In this document: one piece after another, positions 5,088-13,322 of the stretch
Numbering within the stretch: position 1 is the first letter of the stretch
Layout of the letters: every line of letters starts with the position of its first letter
Source of the DNA: Nitrococcus sp.
GTDB lineage: Bacteria; Pseudomonadota; Gammaproteobacteria; Nitrococcales; Nitrococcaceae
NCBI GenBank assembly: GCA_030452365.1
Contig: JAKDMK010000024.1
Span: 1 to 13,322 of the forward strand
Direction: 5' to 3'
DNA: 13,322 nt
Program-made: the position numbers and the translations under genes
Notes under the pieces: model-generated
Databases searched by the model: none
Told to the model about the DNA's origin: nothing
What the model saw: the letters and a program-made list of their open reading frames with translations, nothing else

Positions 5088-6179
5088 TCAGACATTGAAG
5101 CGGAAGTGAATGACATCACCTTCTTGGACCAGATAATCCTTGCCCTCTAGGCGTAGCCTGCCAGACTCTCTGGCGCCTTGCTCGCCCGCATAGCGAATGA
5201 AATCGTCGAAGCCGATGACCTCGGCGCGGATGAAGCCGCGCTCGAAATCAGTATGGATGCGGCCAGCCGCCTGCGGCGCGCTTGCCCCTAACTTCAGCGT
5301 CCAGGCACGGACCTCTTTGGGGCCGGCGGTGAAGAAGGTTTGCAATTTAAGGATACGGTAGCCCGCACGAATCACACGCTCGAGCCCGGGTTCCTCGAGA
5401 TCATACTCGGCCAGGAACGCCAGCCGCTCCTTGTCATCGAGCTGCGCGAGCTCAGCCTCTAAAGCCGCGCAGATCGGCGCCACGACGGCATGCTCCTGCT
5501 GCGCGATTCGGCGCACGGCATCAAGATAGGGGTTGTTGGTGAAGCCGTTTTCGGTGACGTTTGCAATGTATAACACCGGTTTGGCAGTCAGCAGATGTAA
5601 CTCTCGGAGCAGCGGCAGCACGGAGTCGTCCAGGCACTGCGCGCGCACGGGCGTGCCGTCGTTCAAAGCCTCGCCGATTTGCGCGAGCCACGCGCAGTAG
5701 GCAATGGCCTGCTTGTCATTGCTTTTGGCACGACGTTGGTAACGCGCAAGCGCCTTGTCCACGCTCTCCAGATCCGCCAGCATCAGCTCCGTCTGCAGAG
5801 TTTCGATGTCGGCGGCCGGATCGACCCGCCCGCAGACGTGGTGGATATCGGTATCCTCGAAGCAGCGCACGACATGGGCAACGGCATCGGTCTCACGGAT
5901 ATGGGCGAGGAAGCGGTTACCGAGGCCCTCGCCCTTGGCAGCGCCGGCGACCAGTCCTGCGATATCGACAAACTCCATGACCGTGGGCACGACTTTCTGC
6001 GGCTGCACGATTCTCGCCAGTTGCTGCAGGCGCGGATCCGGCACCGGCACGATGCCCACGTGCGGGGTTATCGTGCAGAAAGGATAGTTCTCCGCGGCCA
6101 CCTTGGTACCGGTGAGCGCGTTGAACAAGGTGGACTTGCCCACGTTGGGCAGACCGACGATTCCGCAGTTAAAACCCAT
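5088..6179 (-). CDS. ychF: Ribosome-binding ATPase YchF (OLA1 family)
   Basis: A 363-residue P-loop protein, the same length as E. coli YchF. The start is the ATG giving [17 protein letters not shown]; the open frame extends 25 codons upstream but that part runs into the end of pth and is not conserved. The G1 motif GLPNVGKST is at residues 8-16. Switch II is [17 protein letters not shown]. The base-specificity motif is NVTE instead of NKxD, the reason this family prefers ATP. A coiled-coil insertion (around [11 protein letters not shown] and RRAKSN) sits in the middle and a TGS domain forms the C-terminus, ending in [10 protein letters not shown]. The protein binds ribosomes, and in E. coli it is linked to oxidative-stress and translation responses. 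It lies 17 bases after pth, the usual gammaproteobacterial pairing, and ends the minus-strand block. Confidence 0.97.
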   Translation of the reverse strand: MGFNCGIVGLPNVGKSTLFNALTGTKVAAENYPFCTITPHVGIVPVPDPRLQQLARIVQPQKVVPTVMEFVDIAGLVAGAAKGEGLGNRFLAHIRETDAVAHVVRCFEDTDIHHVCGRVDPAADIETLQTELMLADLESVDKALARYQRRAKSNDKQAIAYCAWLAQIGEALNDGTPVRAQCLDDSVLPLLRELHLLTAKPVLYIANVTENGFTNNPYLDAVRRIAQQEHAVVAPICAALEAELAQLDDKERLAFLAEYDLEEPGLERVIRAGYRILKLQTFFTAGPKEVRAWTLKLGASAPQAAGRIHTDFERGFIRAEVIGFDDFIRYAGEQGARESGRLRLEGKDYLVQEGDVIHFRFNV

Positions 6180-6196
6180 TGTGGCAATCCCGCCTA

Positions 6197-6805
6197 TCAG
6201 GGAGTCTTCGGCAGGCGCGTCACCGAGTGCAAACGCTGGAAGGCACGTCCCCACTCACCCTCTACCAGCAGTTGCAAAACCTCGCAGGCACTCGCGATGC
6301 CCGCATCGATCGCCTCCTGTTCCTCGCGGCTGGCGGATGAGAGAACGTAGCCGAGCACGGCATCACGGTGCCCAGGATGACCGACCCCAATGCGCAAGCG
6401 GTTGAAACCCGGCGTGCCAAGCGCATTGACCGTGTCGCGCAGCCCATTGTGGCCGCCGTGCCCACCGCCCTGTTTCAAGCGGATAGTGCCTGGAGATAGA
6501 TCGATCTCGTCGTGTGCAACCAGGATGTTTTGCGGGTCCAATCGGTAGTAACGCACGAACTCGCCGATGGCGAGGCCGCTATGGTTCATATAGGTCATCG
6601 GCTTGAGCAGATGGCACTCGTTAGCGCCAATGCGAACCCGGCCGGTATCGGCATGAAATTTCCTTTGCGAGCTAAACGACCCGTCGAAACGCCGGGCTAT
6701 CTCGTCCACCAGCCAAAAGCCGGTGTTGTGGCGGGTTTTGGCATAGCGCGAACCCGGATTTCCCAACCCGACGATGAGTGTCACCGCGGGCTCGGCGCCT
6801 GCCAC
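6197..6805 (-). CDS. pth: Peptidyl-tRNA hydrolase
   Basis: Pth releases tRNA from prematurely dropped peptidyl-tRNA in the cytoplasm. All catalytic and binding residues are visible: Asn in GLGNPG, the catalytic His in TRHNTG, Asp in HDEID, and Asn in [21 protein letters not shown] and [12 protein letters not shown] are also typical. The start is uncertain because no ATG is available. GTG 6805 with an upstream GAGAG is used here (202 residues). GTG 6784 would give 195 residues, closest to the 194 of E. coli, and TTG 6823 would give 208. The C-terminus is slightly extended ([11 protein letters not shown]). It lies between rplY and ychF with short gaps, so it is surely part of the same transcript. 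A non-ATG start may keep its level low. Confidence 0.95.
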   Translation of the reverse strand: MAGAEPAVTLIVGLGNPGSRYAKTRHNTGFWLVDEIARRFDGSFSSQRKFHADTGRVRIGANECHLLKPMTYMNHSGLAIGEFVRYYRLDPQNILVAHDEIDLSPGTIRLKQGGGHGGHNGLRDTVNALGTPGFNRLRIGVGHPGHRDAVLGYVLSSASREEQEAIDAGIASACEVLQLLVEGEWGRAFQRLHSVTRLPKTP

Positions 6806-6835
6806 GACCGATACTCTCGGCAAAATGCGCGGTAT

Positions 6836-7516
6836 TTACTCCTCGGCCTTGCCGCCTTGCTCTTCTCTGTGTTCGCCCATGGGTGCCCGAGCCGCGGCGG
6901 CTTGCTCGCCCTCGGCAAGCTCTTCCTCCTCGGTGGCCTTGCGCGGGGTATAGATGCTGACCACGCTGGTGTCGTGGTCCGGATCGTATGCAAGTGCCGT
7001 TAGAGTGACGCCTTCCGGCAGCTTTAGATCGGAGAGGTGATAAGCCTCATCCAGACCCAAATTGGCCATATCAATCTCAATGTATTCCGGAAGATGCTCG
7101 GGCAGGCATTCGACTTCGACATCGAGCAGGTCATGGTGCAGAACGCCGCGCTGCTTCACGCCGATGGCCTTGTCCTCGTTGATGAAGTGCAGCGGCACGC
7201 GCTGGCGCATCCTCTGCCCCGCGGCAATACGCTGCAGATCCATATGCAAAACCGTGGGCTTGACGGGATGGCGCTGCAGATCTTTCAGGATCGCGCGCTC
7301 CATCGTGCCTTCGATATTGATATCAATAATCTGCGAGAAAAAAGCCTCCTCCCGCATCAGCTGCAAGACCTGCTCCTCATCCAGCACCAAGGCGACGGTA
7401 TCCCTTTCGGCTCCATAGAGGACTGCCGGCAGCTTCTGCGCCCGGCGCAGGCGACGGCTTGCAGCCTTGCCTTGATCCGTGCGTACCGTGGCATCCAGCT
7501 TCAGCTCCGCGCTCAT
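6836..7516 (-). CDS. rplY: 50S ribosomal protein L25, CTC form
   Basis: A 226-residue protein with an N-terminal L25 domain that binds 5S rRNA (about residues 5-95, including GKAASRRLRR and LPAVLYG) and the longer C-terminal CTC/TL5 beta domain (about 100-190, with VPLHFINEDKAIGVKQRG and a PDHDTSVVSI end). The last 35 residues are a Glu/Ala-rich low-complexity tail. E. coli has only the short form of about 94 residues; the long form is usual in Pseudomonas and many other bacteria. The start is the ATG preceded by AAAGGAG, the strongest ribosome site in the block, as expected for a ribosomal protein. It follows prs by 19 bases and precedes pth. Confidence 0.97.
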   Translation of the reverse strand: MSAELKLDATVRTDQGKAASRRLRRAQKLPAVLYGAERDTVALVLDEEQVLQLMREEAFFSQIIDINIEGTMERAILKDLQRHPVKPTVLHMDLQRIAAGQRMRQRVPLHFINEDKAIGVKQRGVLHHDLLDVEVECLPEHLPEYIEIDMANLGLDEAYHLSDLKLPEGVTLTALAYDPDHDTSVVSIYTPRKATEEEELAEGEQAAAARAPMGEHREEQGGKAEE

Positions 7517-7535
7517 CTTGTGTTGCTCCTTTGCG

Positions 7536-8492
7536 CTATTCCATGAAAAGCTCGCTGACCGATTCGTCGTTGTTCACCCGGCGCATGGTTTCGGCCAGCA
7601 TCTCTGCTAGGCTGAGCTGGCGAATTTTCTCACAACTTCGGCCGTCTTCGCCAAGCGGGATGCTGTCCGTGACTACCAGCTCGTCCAAGGCCGATTCTGC
7701 AATCCGCTCGATTGCCGGCCCGGAGAGAACCGGGTGGGTAACATAGGCGACCACCTTGACGGCCCCTTTGTCTTTTAACGCCTTGGCAGCCACGCACAGG
7801 GTACCGGCGGTATCGACGATGTCATCGACAATAATGCAGGTTTTTTCACGTACATCGCCAATGATATTTGTAACCTTCGATTCGTTCGGCCGCGGCCGGC
7901 GCTTGTCGATTATAGCAAGCTCGGCATCATCCAGTCGCTTGGCGATGGCGCGGGCTCGCACCACTCCACCGACATCCGGTGAAACAACGATTTTGTTTGG
8001 ATGGAGTTGGCGCCAAATATCACCGAGCAGCACCGGCGAGGCGTAGACATTGTCCACCGTGATATTGAAAAAGCCCTGGATCTGATCGGCGTGCAGGTCG
8101 ACGGTGATCACCCGATCGATTCCAGCCGCCGAGATCATGTCCGCCACCAGCTTTGCCGAGATCGGCACACGCTGTGAGCGCGGCCGCCTATCCTGGCGCG
8201 CATAGCCGTAGTAGGGGATAACCGCGGTAATCCGAGCGGCGGAGGAGCGCCGCAACGCGTCCGCGATCACTAGCAGTTCCATGAGGCAGTCGTTGGCTGG
8301 CGCACAGGTCGGTTGCACGATGAATACATCCCGGCCACGGACGTGCTCGTTGATCTCGACTAGGACCTCGCCGTCACTGAAACGCGTGACTTGGGCATCG
8401 CCCAGCCGGATCCTGAGATTCTCGGCGATGGCTTCGGCGAGTTGCGGATTGGCGTTGCCCGCAAACACCATCATGCGTCCGCTCTCGATCAC
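7536..8492 (-). CDS. prs: Ribose-phosphate pyrophosphokinase (PRPP synthetase)
   Basis: Prs makes PRPP from ribose 5-phosphate and ATP for purine, pyrimidine, NAD, His and Trp synthesis. The 318 residues match the class I enzyme (E. coli 315) end to end: [16 protein letters not shown], the ATP-loop region [10 protein letters not shown], the metal-binding region [27 protein letters not shown], the flexible-loop region [10 protein letters not shown], and the PRPP-binding loop [14 protein letters not shown] 8492 is used as start because AGGT lies about nine bases upstream; ATG 8474 is the alternative and would remove six residues. It lies 69 bases after the tRNA-Gln gene and 19 bases before rplY, so the tRNA and prs may share a primary transcript. 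Confidence 0.97.
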   Translation of the reverse strand: MIESGRMMVFAGNANPQLAEAIAENLRIRLGDAQVTRFSDGEVLVEINEHVRGRDVFIVQPTCAPANDCLMELLVIADALRRSSAARITAVIPYYGYARQDRRPRSQRVPISAKLVADMISAAGIDRVITVDLHADQIQGFFNITVDNVYASPVLLGDIWRQLHPNKIVVSPDVGGVVRARAIAKRLDDAELAIIDKRRPRPNESKVTNIIGDVREKTCIIVDDIVDTAGTLCVAAKALKDKGAVKVVAYVTHPVLSGPAIERIAESALDELVVTDSIPLGEDGRSCEKIRQLSLAEMLAETMRRVNNDESVSELFME

Positions 8493-8526
8493 GGCGAATT
8501 ACCTGTCGCTGTGCTGTCTAGTGAAT

Positions 8527-8538
8527 GTCAACAGGCCC
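8527..8538. repeat. Second copy of 12-mer GTCAACAGGCCC
   Basis: An exact match to 5073-5084, here in the prs leader between tRNA-Gln and prs. On the minus strand both read GGGCCTGTTGAC. Only this end is shared, so it may be a solo end of the same dispersed element, or chance. Confidence 0.35.
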
Positions 8539-8561
8539 CAAGGCAAACGTGCAGGCGAGAA

Positions 8562-8636
8562 TGGCTGGGGTGGCAGGATTCGAACCTGCGAATGCGGGGA
8601 TCAAAACCCCGTGCCTTACCGCTTGGCGACACCCCA
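8562..8636 (-). tRNA. tRNA-Gln (anticodon TTG)
   Basis: A 75-nt cloverleaf including an encoded CCA end (8564-8562). The acceptor stem is TGGGGTG/CACCCCA with discriminator G; the D arm is GCC/GGC; the anticodon stem CGGGG/CCCCG holds loop TTTTGAT, so the anticodon is TTG; the T arm is GCAGG-TTCGAAT-CCTGC. U1-A72 and G73 are typical tRNA-Gln identity elements. All stems are perfect. It sits between ispE and prs, as in Pseudomonas. Confidence 0.98.
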
Positions 8637-8721
8637 GTTGCGTTGCTGCACGCCGAGGACTCGCTGAACAGGTCGCGACGGTCTGGGTCCGCGTCCAGAA
8701 ACGCTCACGAGGCCCCTTCAT

Positions 8722-8750
8722 ATCATACAAAGAGTACCTTCCAGGCCTGC
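8722..8750 (-). promoter_or_regulatory. Candidate tRNA-Gln/prs promoter
   Basis: On the minus strand TATGAT (8727-8722) is a good -10 box followed by a GC-rich discriminator, as in stringently controlled tRNA promoters. The -35 position (8750-8745, GCAGGC) is poor. Transcription would start about 80 bases before the tRNA. Readthrough from ispE is an alternative. Confidence 0.3.
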
Positions 8751-8781
8751 GATCGTGGCGCCGCCGGTTTGTGCGCGGTTG

Positions 8782-9651
8782 TCAGCATTCCCGCGCTGTG
8801 ACTCCGACCGGTGAGGGCCTGCAGCGCTGGCGCAGCGGTGATCGATTACAGCCCCGCGCAACCCAACCCCGCCACCGCTGGGGCAAGCTCGCCAGGACGT
8901 TACGCGCCTCGCGCTCCTGCTCGAAGTGGGCGAAAATACACGCCCCTGTGCCGGTAAGTCGGGCCTTACCGAATCGCCCCAACCAATCCAAGGCACAGTC
9001 GATTTCCGGATACAGCCGTCGCACAACTGGCTCGCAGTCGTTGCGAACTCTATCCGCATAGAAGTCGTCCATTGTGATGCGCGGTGAATTACGTGTCAAT
9101 TCGGTGGCCTGGAACACAGCGGCGGTGGCCACGATAATGCGCGGATCGACTACCAGGAACCAAGGCTCATCCAAGGTCACCGAAGCGAGCTGCTCGCCTA
9201 TTCCCTCGCCCCAAGCGGCCCGACCCCGCACGAAAACGGGCACGTCCGCGCCCAAGCGTAGGCCGAGCTCAGCGAGCGTGTCCTCGCCCAGAGAGGTGCC
9301 CCAAATCTCGTTCAACGCCACCAACGTGGTGGCGGCATCGGAGCTGCCGCCACCCAGGCCGCCGCCTGTGGGTAAGCACTTATCCAACTGGATTACGGCG
9401 CCCAGCGCGCAGCCTGTGCTCTGCTGCAGCAGCCGCGCGGCACGCACGCTGAGATCCGCCGCCGCGCTCACACCCGGCACAGCGCCGAAGCGGGTTATCT
9501 GTCCGTCTGTCGTGCAGGTAAAATGGAGCCAATCGCCCAATTCCAGAAACTGGAATACGGTCTGCAACAGATGATAGCCATCATCACGCCGGCCGATGAT
9601 GTGCAGAAAGCGGTTGATTTTCGCCGGAGCTGGCCAGGGGGCCGAGTTCAT
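8782..9651 (-). CDS. ispE: 4-(cytidine 5'-diphospho)-2-C-methyl-D-erythritol kinase
   Basis: IspE phosphorylates CDP-ME with ATP in the MEP route to isoprenoid precursors. The 289-residue protein has the GHMP-kinase layout: PAKINRFLHI with the substrate Lys near the start, DGYHLLQTVFQ, the ATP loop LPTGGGLGGGSSDAAT, and LGADVPVFV with the catalytic Asp. The C-terminal LTGTGACIFAHF is the third GHMP motif. After the usual ARG-NRSPL end it carries a tail of about 15 residues (to TAREC) beyond the E. coli form. ATG 9651 overlaps the lolB stop by four bases (ATGA), so translation is coupled. In E. coli the lolB-ispE order is the same. An interval of about 145 bases separates it from tRNA-Gln. Confidence 0.96.
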   Translation of the reverse strand: MNSAPWPAPAKINRFLHIIGRRDDGYHLLQTVFQFLELGDWLHFTCTTDGQITRFGAVPGVSAAADLSVRAARLLQQSTGCALGAVIQLDKCLPTGGGLGGGSSDAATTLVALNEIWGTSLGEDTLAELGLRLGADVPVFVRGRAAWGEGIGEQLASVTLDEPWFLVVDPRIIVATAAVFQATELTRNSPRITMDDFYADRVRNDCEPVVRRLYPEIDCALDWLGRFGKARLTGTGACIFAHFEQEREARNVLASLPQRWRGWVARGCNRSPLRQRCRPSPVGVTAREC

Positions 9652-10247
9652 GCGGAGAGATCCCAGTCTCGAATCACCAGCTTAACTTGCATTTGGTCGC
9701 GCTCCAGCACCAGGGCAGTGGGCAGCTCGACGCCAGAGAAGCGGCCATAATCAAGGAACTCGACTCGCCAACCTTGCTGTGCCAAGAAGGCGAGCCGTCC
9801 ATATCGGTCCAACCGCCGCAGCCCTATCGGTCCTGGCGCCGGAATCCCGAGCAGCCAGTAACGCAGCGCAGTTACCGGAACATCATACCCCATATAGCGC
9901 CTCAGCAGGTTGCGCGCGGAGGCGGCTACTACCGATTCGCCGCGGGAGGTTTGCAGTCGTACGTGCTGCGAATCACCTGTGAGCCGCACCGAGCCGGCGC
10001 CAAATGGCGCGATCAGATCGATGCGATAGCGCTCGCTCGACTGCTGCCAATGTACGGCCACGCTTCCGCCCTCGCGCGCGGTGCGGATGGCCGCGCGCCC
10101 GGCCAGTGACCAGCTGGAGAGTTGACTGACCTGGGCTTGGTGGTTCGCAAATGCTGTGCGCCGGGCTTGCTCTGGGAGCGGCGGCTGAACTGCGCAACCG
10201 GCTAGAACCGACCCGGTGATAAGGCAGATGCCGAGCAGCCTTCGCAT
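9648..10247 (-). CDS. lolB: Outer-membrane lipoprotein LolB
   Basis: LolB takes lipoproteins from the periplasmic carrier LolA and inserts them in the outer membrane. The 199-residue protein has a short lipoprotein signal peptide with lipobox LAGC (Cys18). The mature part matches the LolB fold: SSWSLAGRAAIRTA at the start, VHWQQSSERYRIDLIAPFGAGSVRL, the YWLLGIPAP region, and WRVEFLDYGRF near the end. The start ATG overlaps the stop of the upstream TPR gene by one base (TAATG), and the stop overlaps ispE by four. It is thus the middle gene of a tightly coupled TPR-lolB-ispE unit. The TRL-like lipoprotein at the left of the window would be one of its clients. Confidence 0.93.
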   Translation of the reverse strand: MRRLLGICLITGSVLAGCAVQPPLPEQARRTAFANHQAQVSQLSSWSLAGRAAIRTAREGGSVAVHWQQSSERYRIDLIAPFGAGSVRLTGDSQHVRLQTSRGESVVAASARNLLRRYMGYDVPVTALRYWLLGIPAPGPIGLRRLDRYGRLAFLAQQGWRVEFLDYGRFSGVELPTALVLERDQMQVKLVIRDWDLSA

Positions 10248-11941
10248 TACTGGGTCAGACGCTTGATGGTGTTAGTGAGCATTGCGTTATCCGCATGCGA
10301 CTGTAGTGCCTGTTGCCAGATGCGGCGCGCCTTGTCACGGTGCCCGAGCTTCCATAGGATCTCGCCGTAATGTGCGCCGATCTCCGGGTCCTTGCCCAGC
10401 TTCCATGCTTCGCTGAGATAGCTCAGCGCGGCATGCAAGCGTCCCTGGCGATAGGCGAGCCAGCCCATGCTGTCGATGATTGCCGGATCATGTGGGCGTT
10501 GCGCATAGGCGCGTTGCACCAAACGCGCGGCTTCCTGCAGGCGATCGGTGCGGTCCGCCAGGGTATAGCCAAGCGCGTTCAGCGCATGTGGATCATTTGG
10601 ATCTTTGGCAAGAATCGCTCGCAGATCGTGTTCGGCCGCCGGCAGACGGTCCATCTCGATCAGGGTCATCGCCCGTCCATAGAGCAGATCTCTATCGTTC
10701 GGGAAGGCAGCAAGTCCGGTTTCATACGCCTGGAGGCTGTCTTGCAACTGCCCCATGGTGCGCATGATCTCACCTTCGACACCATAGGTTCGCGCGGCCA
10801 GTTGTGAATTCTGCCCGCGTAATTCCCTGAGATAGACACGTGCCTGTCCCACTTGGCCCTGTTCTGCCAGCACGACCGCGATGCGCAACTGAGCCTCACC
10901 ACGATAGGCACCGCGGGTTCGACCATAATAGCTGATGGCGGTCTGGTAATTTGACTGCTGTTCGGCGACGCGGCCCAGAAAGTAATGCGCCGCATCGGGG
11001 TGCTCGCCTAACGCCAGCAACCGTTGCAGCCAAACCTTGGCCTGATCGCTCAATTGGGCATCGATAGCGAGAAGCGCCGCCGGATAGAGCGCCCGGATAT
11101 CATCCGGCTCGCGCTCTAAGAGCTTGCGGAACTCGGCAAGCGCCTCGCGCGTGCGCGATAGCCTCACCAGGATATGAGCATATTGCAAGCGCAAGTCGTA
11201 GTCACGGGGGGACTCGCGCAGTAATCCATCTAGCTCATCGAGTGCCGCCTGAGGGCGATCGAGCCTGAGGTAGGTCTGCACTCGCAGCAAATGTGCCTCC
11301 GGCCACTGCGGCGACAGAGCAATCGCCTTGTTCAGCGCAGCAAGTGCGGTCGCGCTTTGCTCCGATGTCAACGCCAATTGCGCCACCGCGTAGTACGAGG
11401 CCCGATTGTTTGGGTGCTTGGCGGCGATCCGCTGCATGACCTGAAGCGCGGCGGCGCTGTCGGATTCCTGGGAGAGCATTCCGGCGAGAGTCGCAAACCC
11501 CTGCGCCGCACCACCGGAGGCCGCCTGCACGGTTGACGCGAGCTGCTCCACGGCAGCATCCAAATCGCCGCTACGCAGGCTCAACAAACCTAGGGCTTGG
11601 CGCGCTTCAATGGACCCAGGTGCCAGCTCATGCCAGCGCGCAGCCGCCGCCAACGCCAAGTCCTCACGCCCGGCCAGCAGGGCAATTCGGGCCGCGCGCT
11701 CCGCCACGCTCGGATCGGAGCTCAGGCGGGCCGCGTTCAAGTATTCGCTCGCCGCGCGCTCCAGATCGCCGTGGCTGCCGGCTAGTTCAGCCACCATGAG
11801 ATGGTAGAGCAAACTAGATTCGGCCGCTGCCGCCTGATCGAGCTTCACCGCGGATGTCGCTATCGAATCAACGCGCAATGCCTGTGATGTCGTACAGCCG
11901 GCCGACAGCAGCAATAATAGGAAAATAAGACAACGGTGCAT
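10247..11941 (-). CDS. TPR-repeat lipoprotein upstream of lolB
   Basis: A 564-residue protein with a lipoprotein signal peptide (lipobox LSAGC, Cys16), so it is probably a periplasm-facing lipoprotein. Nearly all of the mature chain is helical tetratricopeptide repeats, the clearest being around ALAALNKAIALSPQWPEA, ALAEFRKLLEREPDDIRA, AEHDLRAILAKDPNDPHA and ARLVQRAYAQRPHDPAI. TPR arrays bind protein partners. The same kind of gene stands between hemA and lolB in Pseudomonas (PA4667, recollection); its exact role is not known to me, though the coupling to lolB suggests envelope assembly. The ATG has a GAGAGG-like ribosome site. The gene is first in the minus-strand unit and diverges from hemA across 200 bases. 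Confidence 0.9.
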   Translation of the reverse strand: MHRCLIFLLLLLSAGCTTSQALRVDSIATSAVKLDQAAAAESSLLYHLMVAELAGSHGDLERAASEYLNAARLSSDPSVAERAARIALLAGREDLALAAAARWHELAPGSIEARQALGLLSLRSGDLDAAVEQLASTVQAASGGAAQGFATLAGMLSQESDSAAALQVMQRIAAKHPNNRASYYAVAQLALTSEQSATALAALNKAIALSPQWPEAHLLRVQTYLRLDRPQAALDELDGLLRESPRDYDLRLQYAHILVRLSRTREALAEFRKLLEREPDDIRALYPAALLAIDAQLSDQAKVWLQRLLALGEHPDAAHYFLGRVAEQQSNYQTAISYYGRTRGAYRGEAQLRIAVVLAEQGQVGQARVYLRELRGQNSQLAARTYGVEGEIMRTMGQLQDSLQAYETGLAAFPNDRDLLYGRAMTLIEMDRLPAAEHDLRAILAKDPNDPHALNALGYTLADRTDRLQEAARLVQRAYAQRPHDPAIIDSMGWLAYRQGRLHAALSYLSEAWKLGKDPEIGAHYGEILWKLGHRDKARRIWQQALQSHADNAMLTNTIKRLTQ

Positions 11942-11989
11942 GATTCCCTCTCTGCGTCGTTCCCGGGGCGCTGCGCGAGCGCAAAACCT

Positions 11990-11998
11990 TGTTATGAT
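11990..11998 (+). promoter_or_regulatory. Candidate hemA promoter, extended -10
   Basis: TGTTATGAT is an extended -10 box with one mismatch to consensus; the -35 region is weak, which an extended -10 can compensate. The reverse strand offers TATCAT over the same bases for the TPR-lolB-ispE unit, so the two divergent promoters may overlap and compete. Confidence 0.4.
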
Positions 11999-12047
11999 AC
12001 CTGTACTGTGAGGCTGACTACGAGCGGCGATCCGTGCCCAAATCCAC

Positions 12048-12053
12048 TATAAT
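12048..12053 (+). promoter_or_regulatory. Candidate hemA promoter, consensus -10
   Basis: A perfect TATAAT lies 88 bases before the hemA ATG, with no recognisable -35 at 16-18 bases upstream. The expected leader is about 80 bases and includes the palindrome GAGCCGCGGCTC (12066-12077). Two hemA promoters would not be surprising. Confidence 0.4.
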
Positions 12054-12141
12054 TGCCACTCGCCAGAGCCGCGGCTCCGAGGCGCTTGTGTTGGAACGGC
12101 ATACACCGAACATTTGCCAGTTGCACCCCGCCCGGCACCCC

Positions 12142-13322
12142 ATGCCTGTGGTCACCCTTGGACTGAGCCACAAGAGCGCGCCCGTTGAGATCCGCGAGCG
12201 GATCGTCTTCCCTGTCGAGTGCATCGAGGAAGCGGTCTGAGATCTGGTGGAGCGCCCAGGCATTCACGAGGCCGTCCTGTTGTCAACCTGCAACCGTACG
12301 GAGCTCTACGCCGTCTTGGCACCGGAGGCGACTCCAGAGATCCTGCAACGCTGGCTCGAGCATACTCATCGGCTGGCCCAAGGCTGGCTGGCGCAATACC
12401 TGTATATGCTCAACGGTGAGGCTGCGGTGCGGCATTTGCTCAGCGTCGCCTCAGGGCTCGATTCACTCGTGCTCGGCGAGCCACAGATCCTTGGCCAGAC
12501 CAAGCGCGCATACGATACGGCTCTGCGCTGCGGTACGGTACGCCATACGCTGGATCGTCTGTTTCAGTACGCATTCTCCGTAGCGAAGCAGGTACGCACC
12601 GAGACCGAGATTGGTGCTCATCCAGTTTCCGTGGCGTATGCCGCCGTCAGCCTCGCAAACCAGATCTTCGGCGAGTTGGACCAGCAGACGGCAATGCTGA
12701 TCGGGGCTGGCGATACGATCGATCTCACCGCTCGCCACCTGAGTGAGCATCGCATTGCCCGGCTTATCATAGCCAACCGCAGCCTCGATCGCGCACGCAA
12801 GCTTGCCGAGCAATATGGCGGGGAAGCGATCTCTCTGGCCGACATTGCGCATCTGCTAAAGGAGGCGGACATCGTTGTCTCCTCCACAGCCAGCACGCTG
12901 CCCATTCTCGGTAAGGGAAGCGTGGAGAGTGCGCTCAAGCGGCGCAAGCACCGTCCCATGTTCATGGTAGACATTGCGGTGCCGCGTGATATCGAGCCGG
13001 AAGTTGGCGAACTGGCGGATGTCTATCTCTACACCATCGATGATCTGCGCGAAGTGATTGACGATAGTTTGCGCTGCCGCCAAGAAGCCGCCCGCCAGGC
13101 CGATATGATCATCGCCGACCAGGTCGAGCGCTTCATGAGCTGGATGCGCTCGCTGGAAGCCGTTGCACCGATCCGCAATTATCGCCACCGTGCCGAACGC
13201 CTGCGCGAGGACGTTCTACAAAGAGCGCGGCGGCGGCTGAGCCGCGGAGATGATCCGGCCCTAGTGCTCGAGTATCTCTCGCACACTTTGACCAGGAAGC
13301 TGATCCACGAGCCCACCGTGGG
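12142..13322 (+). pseudogene. hemA: hemA, glutamyl-tRNA reductase, in-frame TGA at codon 33
   Basis: HemA reduces glutamyl-tRNA to glutamate-1-semialdehyde, the first committed step of C5-route tetrapyrrole synthesis. From ATG 12142, residues 1-32 read TLGLSHKSAPVEIRER as in true HemA, then TGA stands at 12238-12240. The same frame continues open to the window edge: LLSTCNRTELY with catalytic Cys50 (12289-12291), GLDSLVLGEPQILGQTKRAY, the NADPH-domain start LIGAGDTIDLTARHL, VVSSTAS, MFMVDIAVPRDIEPEVG and RKLIHEPT. Cys50 is numbered as in E. coli, so no base was gained or lost; the TGA replaces one variable residue, probably CGA (Arg). The gene runs off the window about 100 codons before the expected end or less. 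No Shine-Dalgarno is evident. It may be a nonsense mutant, a sequence error, or read through. Restart at GTG 12247 would lose the conserved substrate-binding N-terminus. Confidence 0.9.

Noticed and set aside
5679..6350. Plus-strand open frame of 223 codons
   Set aside because: It is antisense to ychF and pth, both unmistakable, and shows no protein family features.
8526..8531. Perfect TTGACA on the minus strand ahead of prs
   Set aside because: No -10 box lies at 16-18 bases; the hexamer is part of the repeated 12-mer.
8525..9061. Plus-strand frame of 178 codons beginning over tRNA-Gln
   Set aside because: Its start is the antisense of the tRNA, a well-known source of spurious proteins (GVAGFEPANAG type), and the rest is antisense to ispE.
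12034..12141. N-terminal extension of hemA from ATG 12034
   Set aside because: The added 36 residues resemble no HemA, they overlap the TATAAT box, and the family start is at 12142.
12238..12280. Selenocysteine insertion at the hemA TGA
   Set aside because: The position is not a Cys/Sec site in the family, and only a weak 4-bp stem follows; no bacterial SECIS is recognisable.

Overview
The window looks like a chromosomal segment of a free-living gammaproteobacterium with moderately high GC. The right two thirds (about 5.09 kb to the end) carries the housekeeping block ychF-pth-rplY-prs-tRNA-Gln-ispE-lolB-TPR lipoprotein, all on the minus strand, with hemA divergent on the plus strand. From memory this is the gene order around PA4666-PA4673 in Pseudomonas aeruginosa. 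The longer CTC-type L25 and the protein motifs fit a Pseudomonas- or Chromatiales-like lineage; I cannot name a genus.

Left region (1-1340): little coding and much structure. A cassette of about 106 bp occurs twice (62-167 and 1234-1339). Each copy holds a sigma70-type promoter with a 17-nt spacer, followed at about the transcription start by an inverted repeat. One copy lies upstream of a small TRL-like lipoprotein gene, the other directly upstream of a DUF3015 gene. Between them are a nested inverted-repeat (possible pseudoknot) structure, a 173-bp IS66-type MITE with an 8-bp target duplication and an internal palindrome, and a TGAGGCG heptamer array.

Envelope region (1350-4932, plus strand): a secreted DUF3015 protein, then a large exported protein with an Lnb/DUF4105 domain and an apparent C-terminal outer-membrane barrel, then a stand-alone patatin-like phospholipase. 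A textbook intrinsic-terminator hairpin with a T8 tract lies between the DUF3015 gene and the Lnb/DUF4105 gene and overlaps the latter's signal-peptide codons, so it could act as an attenuator.

Housekeeping region (5088-13322): translation (Pth, L25, tRNA-Gln, the ribosome-associated ATPase YchF), PRPP synthesis (Prs), isoprenoid precursor synthesis (IspE), lipoprotein sorting (LolB and a TPR lipoprotein) and entry into tetrapyrrole synthesis (HemA). lolB-ispE and TPR-lolB overlap by a few bases, indicating translational coupling. The most striking single feature is an in-frame TGA at codon 33 of hemA: the frame continues intact to the window edge, and the catalytic Cys stays at position 50, as in E. 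coli. This is a nonsense substitution, a sequencing error, or readthrough.

The best candidate for an undescribed system is the envelope module: lipoprotein, DUF3015 and Lnb-barrel genes linked by the duplicated promoter/stem-loop cassette and the signal-peptide terminator. That is inference from layout only.
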